The notes beneath the pieces were generated by a model. That model had not been told where the DNA came from. It did not search any database and was given only the letters and a program-made list of their open reading frames with translations. The translations under genes and the position numbers were made by a program. 64,000 nucleotides of DNA from Fratercula arctica (taxonomy: Eukaryota; Chordata; Aves; Charadriiformes; Alcidae): positions 12,576,927 to 12,640,926 of the forward strand of contig CANTUZ010000004.1 of the NCBI GenBank assembly GCA_947846985.1. Direction: 5' to 3'. This document shows, one piece after another, positions 1 to 10,245 of the stretch. Numbering within the stretch: the stretch's first letter is position 1; every line of letters begins with the position of its first letter.

Positions 1-678
1 GGAGTAAACACAGGTGCAGATTTGCGTGAATCAAAAAAAAAAAAAAAAAACACCCCAAAAAAACATTAAAAAAAAATAATCTGTGTTATGTTCTTCCAGT
101 AGCTCCCTTTTATTATCTTTTCCATTTCCATCTAGCTTCGTTCCGACTTCAAAATAACAAGCCTTCGCTTCGTGCACAGTTGCAGTGTTTGGCAAAGCGG
201 GGGCTGGTACGATCCCTTACCGATAAAGGTGTTCCGCGCATAAGGAAAAGAGGGTCCATCTTCTTTTGTCTCATTTAGACTTGGGGGCGGGGAGGGGAAG
301 AGATTCTGAAGTACTGCAGATTTATTACAGGGAGCTTGAAAGAACCTCCTAATTATTATTCACTGCTTTATAGATCACTGTTAAAAGTGTTAATTTCAAT
401 TATCTAAATGTTTTTCTGGCTTGTATGTCATGTGCAATAAAATTACTAGGGCCAGATTTACTGGTGTACACCATTTGCTGTGTGCAATTCCAGCCTCGGG
501 TTTACGACCGCTTTGTGTTGCTGGAGAGGTGCGCTCAGCTTCCTAATGATTCTGGCTTATTGCCTTTTCCTCACACATTCTATAGCAATTTATTATTCCG
601 TGGTGGATGGTTACATGCTTTCTGCAATTTACTTCAGAAATAGTATTAAAAATGAAGTCGACATGCATTAAATAACAC

Positions 679-684
679 TTTATT
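679..684 (-). terminator. SLC7A11: Candidate distal poly(A) signal AATAAA
   Basis: The minus strand reads AATAAAGTGTTATTTAATGC, with a G/T-rich stretch immediately downstream. If used, the SLC7A11 3' UTR would be about 9 kb, of the same order as the long mammalian forms. It could equally be a chance hexamer, since several other AATAAA copies occur below 2400. Confidence 0.25.
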
Positions 685-747
685 GATTTCCTTAAACTTG
701 CAACACAGGAATGCGCACCTCTGCATCGCTAGCCGTAAACCATACAC

Positions 748-768
748 ACATATATATATATATATGTA
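748..768 (+). repeat. (TA)n microsatellite
   Basis: Alternating acacacata then ta dinucleotides, ending tgtatc. A simple self-complementary tract just upstream (in minus-strand sense) of the distal AATAAA. Confidence 0.85.
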
Positions 769-3297
769 TCTACAGAAAACCACGTGTGTAATATAAGAGA
801 AAGCCAGATGAAAGCCACACAAGGTGAATATAAATACATCTCAAATGACACCTTGAAAAATTTGCGAGGGGAAAAAAGCCACCCCAACAGCGTGCTGCAC
901 CAGCCTGCGTTTTGTACGCGGGCACATTCATAACATGAATGAAATAGAATTTCTTCCAAACGAGCCGCCCTGCTACGACGGCCACACAACCCGCTCCCCA
1001 GCGAGCCCAGGAAGGGGGGACGGCCACGTGCTGCCCCCGCTCCACCCAGGGAGGCCGCTGGGCTGCAGACCCTAAGTCAAGCACCGAGTTTTGGTGCAGA
1101 CGTCCATGGTCCAGAGCCAAACAGCAACAAATGGAACGCGAATCTGTGGGACTAGGTTGCCTCTGATACCCGATTAGGCAGACTTTTTCCTGAAGCAGGC
1201 ATGAGGGGAGTGTTTGGGTGACCACCTAACCTTTTGACTAACGTATAATGATTTCATTTCTAAAAGCAGCAACCCTAAGTGAGCGCGGAGACTAAGTATT
1301 TTATTACCCACATGTGTCGGCTTTAGATAAAGGCTTCACATATCCATTTTGGACAGGATTTTGAAAACAATTTTTGTTTAAAATATGGGTAAAGGAATAA
1401 AAATGGGTCAAGGTGGATTCAACACAGGAGATAATTATGAGCATGAGCTACAGCCTGAAGCATTTTTTAGAGTACACATGCCGCTAGATAAATATGACAC
1501 CGGTGCAGCGCTGTGTGCTATCTTCTCCGCTAGCGTGCTTTTCATCATCCAGATGCCTTTGTAGGATCTAAAGTAGGGCTGCATGAGACTTGCAGCCAAA
1601 TGCAGTGCTGTCAGAAAGGCATGATCAATCATCTCTGCTGAGCCGACGGCGCAGGATCTGATTTATCCCGCCTCTGACTCATATATTTATTATAAAATCA
1701 AAGGTAGCTAGAGTTTAGCATCCGTACAAAGTGCTGGAGGTTTGTTCAATAGGGAGCTATTGCACGTGGAACAAGCATCAAATCTCCTGACATTTAATGA
1801 TTCATTTTAAATATATCTGGCACATGAATTAGCAAACAGAGCTGTGAAATACTAACAGCAGCCAAAAGTAATTTATGAATATTGAATCGCACTGTGCCGT
1901 ATGTCAAGTAAAAATACAGCGAGAACTCCCTTAAAAGCTTCTTTGCCTGTCCCAGCTTTCTGCTAATCAGAACACCTGAGAGAGCTGTGCCGAATGTAAT
2001 GCTGCAAATATGGAAGAAAAATTAAAAAACAGAAAATAAAAGAAAAAAAAAAAAAGGAGAAAAGAGAAAACAAATCCAGAAAACACGAACTGTCCCCCTG
2101 GAAATGGATAGCAGAAGCTGTTGGTAATTGAAAATATGCAAGTAATTAAGTATACATAGATGGCTAATCAAAAATTTCACTACTGTGCACAGAGTCTTTC
2201 AGTTTGTCCAAATCTATCAACACCCCCACGGAGTCTTCATAACCCTCCGGCGGGGTCTGTCGTGTGTCCGCATTTCCTAGCACAGGCTGGCCGTGTCAGG
2301 ACCTCTAATGGGGTGTTGGAGTGCAAGTGCAAGGATTTTATTAAAACACCGCAGCACAACCGCGACACCCCACAGGAGGCGAGTATTTGATGTGATAAGC
2401 CATAAGATCCTCCGGCTGCAATCTGCAAACAAAACTATAGGAGCCTGTAAGGGAGGAGCTGTTTGGAAAGGCTTTAGATCCTTGTGTCACCATAACTCGC
2501 CATCGCGTTACTTTTTAAAAGTACTGTTAAAGCCTGGAAAACTGGTTTTCTATGACATGACAGTTTTCAGATGAGGAAAAATATGAGCCTTAAAAAAAAA
2601 AAAAAAATCGAAAGTGGATGGGCAAGAAGAGCACCCAGCTTAAAATTAAATACAGATGTCTCGAAAAGCTGGCTTGCAGAGGAGACACGGAAAGGAAATG
2701 CCTTCAGTGAAAAGTTATTTGTAACCTTCAGTCAGGGTGAATGTAGGAGAAAGCACCGGGGAAACGCTGAGACTCATCATCTGCCTAGGAGTTCGTATTT
2801 ATACCTCTAAGGTTTTCCCCATTTTCTCCCAGAAATTTCTCCACGTGCGGCAAAACGCACGCATACACACAGCCTAAAACACCTCAGGCTTTGCAGATGA
2901 TGTTTCCCGGCTGCGTCACAAGCCCTTTTGAAAGCCCCCATCCACTGGAAGCCAGAGATCCTGCCTTGAGGCTTCCAAACAGCTTGATACATAAGGCATC
3001 GTGAAAGCTCAAGTTCTCATGAAGACTTACTTGTCCGAACAAGTCCGTCCACTATGCTATGTGTATTCATTGATTAGTATCCTTAGAAATCAGCTGGATG
3101 TCATAATTAAGACAAGCCAGCGTTGGTAGCAGCAAATTACTCATGTACTTTAGATCCAATTACGCCGTTAATGACTGAGTGGCAAAGAGATATTGGCAGC
3201 TAAAACTGCCTCAAATGGCTTTCTTGAGGCAGAGCCAGCGGTACGGGGCAAAATTGGAAAACTGTCCCGTAACATTTAAACTCCTCATAACAAACAA

Positions 3298-3322
3298 GGG
3301 GGGGGGGGGGGGGGGGGGGGGG
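3298..3322 (+). repeat. Poly-G tract (25 bases)
   Basis: An uninterrupted run of about 25 G preceded by caaacaa and followed by aataaccc. Such a run can form G-quadruplexes on the plus strand (C-run in the SLC7A11-sense strand) and is prone to length errors in sequencing. Confidence 0.95.
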
Positions 3323-6300
3323 AATAACCCAAACCCACCAAAATTCCTGGGCAACAATTTTATAAAACATTGTAAATACGAAGGGTGATGGCAAAAGCCC
3401 GCTATTTTTATAAAAACCTGGGACTGCAGCTCCCCTGGAACAGAAGCAGCTCCGGGCCCAGCGAGGCGCCTGCCTGCGGCTACGGACACTTGTTAACATC
3501 CAAAGCGCCGGCTCCGGGGGGCGAGGTGCACCCCAAAGGAAGGGATGGTATTTCCCTTTCCAAGGAGAATTCCTGGGAGCAGAAAAAGGCCTGCAGGAAA
3601 ACTTAGCAGCAGGAAAGTTTTGTAGCTCTGCGTTGTGAGAAGGGAGTGAGCTACAGAAGCCTCGAACCGATTGTAGCCACAGCGCTTTTATGACCGTGTT
3701 GGATCGTCACCAATACGATACTTAGAAAAATATCAAAGCGCTGGTTTAGATCACAACACTGTAGACGTTCTTGTTACAGGGAATGTAAAGAGGATCCAAA
3801 CGCCCTCTTTAGAAAGTCAAGCCTTTGTTGAAAAAGGTGTTTTATCCATTTGGGTCCTTGCACTTCAAGGAAAAAATTATTTCAAAAGTTCCTTTGAATA
3901 AAAAGGAAACAAGAAAGCAAACGCAAACAGAATTGGTGCGTCAATTGCAGACATGCTCCCCAGCAATTCCTTGGCAAAAAGACAATAACAGAAATCAAAT
4001 CAAATTAAACATGGACTAACACGCGAGAAAAACATATAGGCTTCTGAAGGCTAGCAGGAAATTCAAGAGGTTGCCAAATCTCAGTGGGTCACCAGTTAGT
4101 GTTTAAAGGTAAGGAGACTTTCCTGAGTTACTCCAGATTTATCACCACAGAGAACTGGATAAAAGAGTGCAGGGGGGATGCCCGAGGGGAAAAAAACCCC
4201 CACAACAGCCATCTTCTGCAGACAAGAGCGCTTCTCTGGGCACAGGGATACCTCCACCCTGCCTTCTCCCTTTGGCAGCACCCGCCTTCCCTGGGGACTA
4301 TCCCGCCGGGGGACACAGCCAGGCTGAGGGCAGTCCATAGCACCTCAGGTGGAACGCAAGCCGGCATGGGCACAAGCAGACTTTCTCAGGATGGTTAGGA
4401 TGTTATGAGATTTGCACAAAAACACCTTTACAGACTATATATAGAGCATGACTCAGTTTAAGAGAGCAAGCCAGTTGGAATGTCTGAAGGTCCAGGGATG
4501 CTCCTGAACTGATGCTTGGTACTGGCCCTATCTGTGCCCACAGCCATACGGACATGGTCATCGTCACGGAAAAGCCCCCAGCCTTGGGAAACAGGCCTAT
4601 AACCAAACAGGGGTTATCACACATTGTCCTACATGTCGCCCTGACCACTCCTTCCTGGGTTCAAAATGCCAGACTTTGTCATTCGCACCCTTCCCAGGCA
4701 TAAATACAAGATTTTCTGCGCTGGATTTCAGTGTGTTCCCTGCTACTGGCTCTGCTATATGAGCCGTCTGGGCTCTGCTGGTCATTAAACACAACATTTG
4801 ATAGCCATATATATGGAAAAAACCAAATATCTGCTTCCTCCTGAAGATCAACACTCATTTTTCTAAGACCTATACTGATTAAAATCTGTTAGGATCCTGA
4901 TATACGTCTAAATGCTTCAACCAAAAATTCTGGAAGTACTGAACATTATGGAAAGTCCTTTCCACCTCGTTGCATCAACGCAATTAGCTACCTACCTTGT
5001 GGATATAGGTAACGTCTGTCCTTTTCCGTAGAACGACGTTTGAAAAATATTCTTAAACTGAAGGCTGATTTTCCTCTGGAAACCAAAAAGCGGGAGCATA
5101 CACGTTCAGCCAAAGAGTTACACTTATATATGCGTAGCCAAAGGCAGATGAACTTCTTGAAAGCAAAGATTTTTGGTTTGGTTTTAATTCAGATTGGTAA
5201 ATCTGGAAAAACACAGTGCGTTCTAGTCAAAAGTAAACTCTATTGCAGTTTGAATTGAAATTAAGTAATTTGTAGGGGGTAATTTTGATCCTCGGTGTCA
5301 ATCAGTTTAGAACATAAGGGCCTTTAGTAATTTTTTTTATACTGTCTGCAGTAACTTACGGCTCATTTCACCCCCGCTCAGCTATCTAACAGGTTAAGCG
5401 TGCCTAAACTAGTCATCCCATCTCCTCTTTCAAGAAAAACAGAGTTGTGAGCAATTCCAGAGATCAGGCCATCTCACCTACCTTAAATACCTGTCTTAAC
5501 ACGGGAGGCATCACATCCTGGGGCAGCTTAGTTTTCTCAGGCTTATCTCTCTCTAAGCCAGCTTGGCCCTTAGTTTATGATGCCAATCAGATGCATATTT
5601 ATATCAAATCAGACTAAATGCCTTTGTTACGTTACGCTAGCATTAAAAGACAACTTTTGAGATGCACAAGTCGGAGTAAAAACAAGCACCAATTTCTAAG
5701 TCTAGTGAAAAACGTACCGAAAATTGAGAATTGTGGCATAAAAGTTATGAGAGTTGCTTCATTTTTGAATGGCTTTTCCAAAAATACTTAGACGTTTCCT
5801 CATAAAAACATAATTTTAACACGTTATGGCAATGTATACAAATACGTAAATATACACGCTCCTACAGGGTATGAGATGTTTGGCTGTTGAAGCCACAGCT
5901 CTGAGCTCCCTACCTCTCTCCACTGCGGCGAGGCTCCAGAGCCAGCTCCTTCAAACACCGTGATTGGGGGCGCGGTATTTTAAGGCAGACCCAAATCAAT
6001 GCAGGTTAACTTAAAACACTACACGGCAAACTGCCACAGGCCTGGGAGCGGATTGACAAGGCAAGGAGCTGGCGACAGGCATGGCACTAAAGCATCTCTG
6101 CTCCCCGGCCACGGACAGAGGCCGCGGTGTCCCTGGGAAGGTGCTGCCGTCGGCGGTGTATTGGCACTACTGCTTCACAACCCCCAGGCCGCCGTGACAA
6201 AAAGCACCCCTAAAAAACTTTGCAGCTGCCAGTCACATCAAAGACCTCTGTGTATTTTGCCTTGTATCAAAAATGTCCACATACAAGGATGCCCAAAGAG

Positions 6301-7567
6301 CAGGATACCTGTGAAAAGCTCTGTAGGGTGGAGCTGGCAGTGCTTCAAATGACATACACAATCCAGATTTTATCAGACCACAGGCGCCTTGTTTAAAAAA
6401 TGAGATTCTCTCTCGCACGCTTTGATTCCTGCATATAAAAGAGGAGCAGAAACCAATCGTGAAAACCCCAGGTCCAGACAAGGAACGTATTGCTGGTGTA
6501 GGGAAGGAAGAGGGGACCCCCTGGCTCCCATCTGATAGCCCCTTGAAAGCCACGGCAGACTCCTGGGCTGGCAGGGACAGACCTGCAGCAGGTAGCACCA
6601 GAGAAAAGGTCGGCCACGCTGTGCCCATGCTGAGCTGGGAGCGGACTTCAGAAATCAAAACGTGTCCCTTTGATAAAATTATGCCTTAGGCCACACAGCA
6701 GCCCAGATCAGGAGGCGCAAAGATAAGTCAGCATCTTCGGAGGCTTCAGATGCTGAGCTGTTTCTCCAAAGAGGGGCTGTACTGAGCCTTGTCAGGATTT
6801 GCTACTCACATAAAATGCTCATTTCTGTTGCCTTTGGTGCCACTTCTGCCTACGCTCCAGAAGAGCAACAAGGTCAAAGAAGAAAGACAGCAGCACCCAC
6901 CTAAAGAGAAAGAAATAAATGTTTTGACAGAGTCCAGTTGATAAAAAGGTGCAATGGGGCGGAAAAACATAAAAATATTAAGGATCACCAAAATTCTCCA
7001 CAGAAGATTCTCTCATTGGTCTGACTACTACAGGTCCTACTAAGAAAAATTACTTATACAGTTTATCCTTTATTCTAGAATTATTTCCTTCATGACTCTG
7101 AAGACAATAATTTTTTAAAAAGTCTCAAAAAAATAACACAACACTTTTAAAAAAACTTCTTGTAACCTGTTTTTCCTCCGTTTGTGAGGATGTGCATCAC
7201 TTCCAGGTGCAACAAAAGTCCTTAATACTGACTTTTAGAACACAGTGGAACCCCAATTACAGTGTTTTGTGTCGCGATTGCACGTGCTAAAGAAACCCAA
7301 CCTGAAATTAGAATCCCTGTGCATTTTCCAAAAAAAACCCCAGGTTTTTATTTTGCAGGTACTTTTTTTTTTTTTTTTGGTTCCTAAAATATACAACTTC
7401 AATGACAATGATTGTGACATTGGGGCATGACAAAGGGACAAATGAACCCTTGACATGAAATAAGCCTAGCAAAATGTGGTCATGGAAACAGGTTTCAGAA
7501 ACATTTCTAAACTTTAAAGTCCACGACGGGAAAATAAAACAACATGCAGTTGTATTTACAGATCCCA

Positions 7568-7573
7568 TTTATT
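7568..7573 (-). terminator. SLC7A11: Candidate poly(A) signal AATAAA (short 3' UTR)
   Basis: The minus strand reads AATAAATGGGATCTGTAAAT, followed within about 25-45 bases by the T/G-rich ATGTTGTTTTATTTTCC, as expected for a downstream element. Cleavage would fall near 7545-7555, giving a 3' UTR of about 2.2 kb. A second AATAAA at 7788-7793 lacks a T/G-rich follower and is weaker. Confidence 0.4.
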
Positions 7574-9371
7574 TCCACAAGTTAACACTGCTTACATTTA
7601 AACTTTGGAGGGATGTGGCACAATAGGAGTGAATTCATGGAATGAAACAGTTGGTGCTGAAAACCTGGCGTCTGCACCATCAGTGTTCCGGAGGTTTTGC
7701 TTTGGACTAGCTCTGTTGGGATCCCATGCACCGAGCATCCATTAGCGGAGGAGTGCCTTAGGTGAACTCCTGGAGGGCGCCAGGCAGTTTATTTTTATCA
7801 GAGAAAAGAAAAAATGGAGTTTGTGTACTCTGCAGATGCTCCACGATGACACAGGCCAAACCCTGGTGAACTGGGATGGGCAGGAGGTGGCCTCAAAAGC
7901 AGAACTCTCACCCAAATGTAAACACTAATTAAACACATGCCCTGTCAACGCAAAAGTCTCCCTCAAAACATTGGCCTCAAAGAGTTTCAAATAACACTTT
8001 GCTACTGTAAACAGAAAACATTTAAAGAAAAAAAATTGTTTGCAAAATGTTTTCTGTGTCTTAAGTTATTGCTCTTCTACATAATGAGTTACTCCCGTTT
8101 CCCTACTTCTATGAAATCCCACCATAGAAATAAAAGAAAGAAAAACATGTATAAATTTAAGACATTTTACTGTACACCCTTGAAAGGGTAGATATTCTGG
8201 ATATATACAACACATATACAATACACGGTCTCCCTTTACCATAGTGGTCTGGCTACTAGTTGTGCTTCTCTCCCAGTTTAGGAAGTTTAATGTTGCTTAG
8301 TTCCATAAAAGTTTTCATGAAACACATGATTTGCTGATAGCAAACAGCTCAAAAAGTAGTGCATTCAATATTTAAGCATTGCATTCCTAACGGAGTCATA
8401 ACAAACCTTAATCTTAAGGTTGAGTAGTCTTACACTAACAATATAAAACTGAATTTCCGAGCGTTAAAAAAATTTATCTATAACTATCTTTAAAAAAGGG
8501 GGCAAAACTTCAGTGCATATTTGAGCCAAATCTCAGCTCAAACATCATTCTGAAGATGAATTTGATTTGATTTTACCACTTTTGGTGGCCTTACTCTGTT
8601 TCTGCCGAGATAAAACCGGGAAGAAGACATCGGCAGAGCACCTTTTCCTTGGTGTTTCAAAGCCCAGTTAATCGGAGAGTGCTTGAATGAAAAGCCCACA
8701 GATTAGGCACGTATCCTACCCAAATCAACAAATCTGTTGTAGCTTGCCTTATACCTCAATTCATTAAAAGGTACTGCATTTATTGCCATGTCTATGCAGT
8801 ATTCCCACCGGTGACTATTTTTCATTTCTGTCCCCCAGCAATGATACAAAAATTTAAAATCAGGAATTGCCTGACCGGTAACTGCAGGTCCATATGCTTC
8901 CAGATAGAAAATATTCACACAGCAACGGAGGTCGCATTCAAACATTTTGACTCATTGGAAGGTGATTACTCTGTTGCTGTACAGCCTATAAATATGTACA
9001 CACAGAAACATCGGTAAAAACAGTAATCATTTCCAGACCGGTAGAAATTTTAACATGTATGAAATCACTGCTCCCAGGGTAAAATCCTCCTGCCCTGCTG
9101 GCAGAAATGTTAATTCTCAGAAGACGTTTCTATCGGCTATGGTACAATAACTCTGGAATGAAGAAACCTTGAACTTGCCACCACAAAGGTGTGGAAAACG
9201 CATTGTGCTTCTGCATCCGTGTGCTGGTGCTCCCAGCGAGCCAAAAGAAGTCAAGTCTGGCTGCCAAACGGAGTGACGGGAAGAACATTAGTAAGTGAAA
9301 CTCAGCAGCTTTATCTCACCCTTTCTCTGGCGAGAGTTGGGTCCTTCAGGGACAGCAAGCAGGATACATTC

Positions 9372-9379
9372 TTCACAGT
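9372..9379 (-). promoter_or_regulatory. SLC7A11: 8-mer miR-27 seed match in proximal 3' UTR
   Basis: The minus strand has ACTGTGAA within TACTGTGAAGAATG, about 360 bases after the stop. ACTGTGA is the complement of the miR-27 seed and the trailing A makes it an 8-mer type site. miR-27a has been reported to target human SLC7A11. The match is seen; function is inferred. Confidence 0.4.
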
Positions 9380-9734
9380 ACACCCGACTATTACTTACAC
9401 ATCGCTTAAATCTATTCGCAGTGAAAATGCAACCAAAAATCCTAGTTTGGACAAATCTACAGTTTGTTAAAATATGACACTGGAACAAAAGAGATAGTGA
9501 AGAGATGAGTTCCCTCCTAGCACAAGTTCTGGCTTTCTACACATAAACCATCCACATTTAAAAAAAAATATTTGCAACATCGTAAAATACAGTTCTGGTA
9601 ACTGACTCGCTCGGTATCCATCTCAGCTGTGACTCGTTCCTCCAGCTCGCAGAACGTTAGGTAGGGGGAGAAGTCTCCCTACGCTTCTTGCTCAGGTTGA
9701 AATGAAACACCAAGCCAAAAGCTGTACGTGAAGA

Positions 9735-9802
9735 TCATGATTTCTGGTCTTCCTCTGATGGGACGACTTCCAAGAGGATTTGCAATGTTACGGTTACCCT
9801 GT
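9735..9802 (-). CDS. SLC7A11: SLC7A11 exon 12, C-terminus and stop
   Basis: The acceptor is CTTTGCAG ending at 9803; the 68-base coding part completes Asp482, then reads [13 protein letters not shown] followed by PSEEDQKS and TGA (stop at 9735-9737). The human tail is ITRTLQIILEVVPEEDKL, so TLQI.LEVVP..ED identifies it clearly. The bird tail is two residues longer, with an inserted Ser and a Gln-Lys-Ser ending. It is separated from exon 11 by 5.7 kb and is too short to be found by ORF length. The splice phase (1) matches exon 11 exactly, which fixes the assignment. Confidence 0.95.
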
Positions 9803-10210
9803 CTGCAAAGATAAAAGCATACACATGGGAAATTTTAGTGGGGATGGAGAAGGCAGAAGCAGCCAGGAAAATTATCTTAGCTGCTACACAGCCTACTTAT
9901 ACACAAGGTTCACAGCGGTCATATATACCAGGTGCATATATCATTTAAATATCCGATTCCATTTTTTTTTTTTAAACTATGTTTTCTTTGTCTCCGATCC
10001 AAGGCTATACATATACAATAATAATGGAAGGGTATGGAGGTACAAGTATGTTCAATAAAGGGCTGCATGCATGTAAAGGCTACCTTAAAGCAGGACTACT
10101 TTGCTCAACCGCTTAGTTTTAACAAAGTTGCAATGTTGAAAGAAAAGTCTGAAAGAATTCAAGCAAGTTAATTCAGCTGTGCCAAGATCTGCCTAAGAAA
10201 AAATAAAAAA

Positions 10211-10245
<35 letters not shown>

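Larger units (their letters stand above)
1..7550 (-). other. Distal 3' UTR or intergenic region, no coding gene seen
   Basis: No open frame here has splice context or family resemblance. The stretch contains an A-run at 33-50, a (TA)n tract near 750-768, a 25-base G-run at 3298-3322, and an AT-rich homeobox-motif-like block at about 1640-2010 that resembles conserved non-coding DNA. No CR1 was recognised. Part or all may be transcribed as extended SLC7A11 3' UTR. Confidence 0.5.
7551..9734 (-). other. SLC7A11: SLC7A11 proximal 3' UTR (minimum extent)
   Basis: Sequence following the TGA on the minus strand up to a poly(A) signal at 7568-7573. It is AT-rich, unspliced-looking, and free of any recognisable repeat. 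It holds an 8-mer miR-27-type site at 9372-9379. An 80-codon open frame at 8703-8945 has no family resemblance and is treated as chance. The UTR may continue far below 7551, since mammalian SLC7A11 mRNAs have multi-kilobase 3' UTRs. The extent is inference; only the stop codon is certain. Confidence 0.6.

Noticed and set aside
770..1225. 151-codon minus-strand open frame at the 3' side
   Set aside because: No conserved motif, no nearby exons, and low plausibility as the terminal exon of another gene.
4805..4816. ccatatatatgg palindrome resembling an SRF CArG box
   Set aside because: The AT core is eight bases, not six, so it is not a CArG consensus.
4970..4977. TTGCATCA, a match to the ATF4 (CARE) core
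   Set aside because: An 8-mer is expected about twice by chance in 64 kb on both strands, and the known ATF4 sites of SLC7A11 are in the promoter, outside this window.
8703..8945. 80-codon minus-strand frame within the 3' UTR
   Set aside because: It looks protein-like by eye but lies after the SLC7A11 stop in presumed 3' UTR, with no recognised family and no initiation context.
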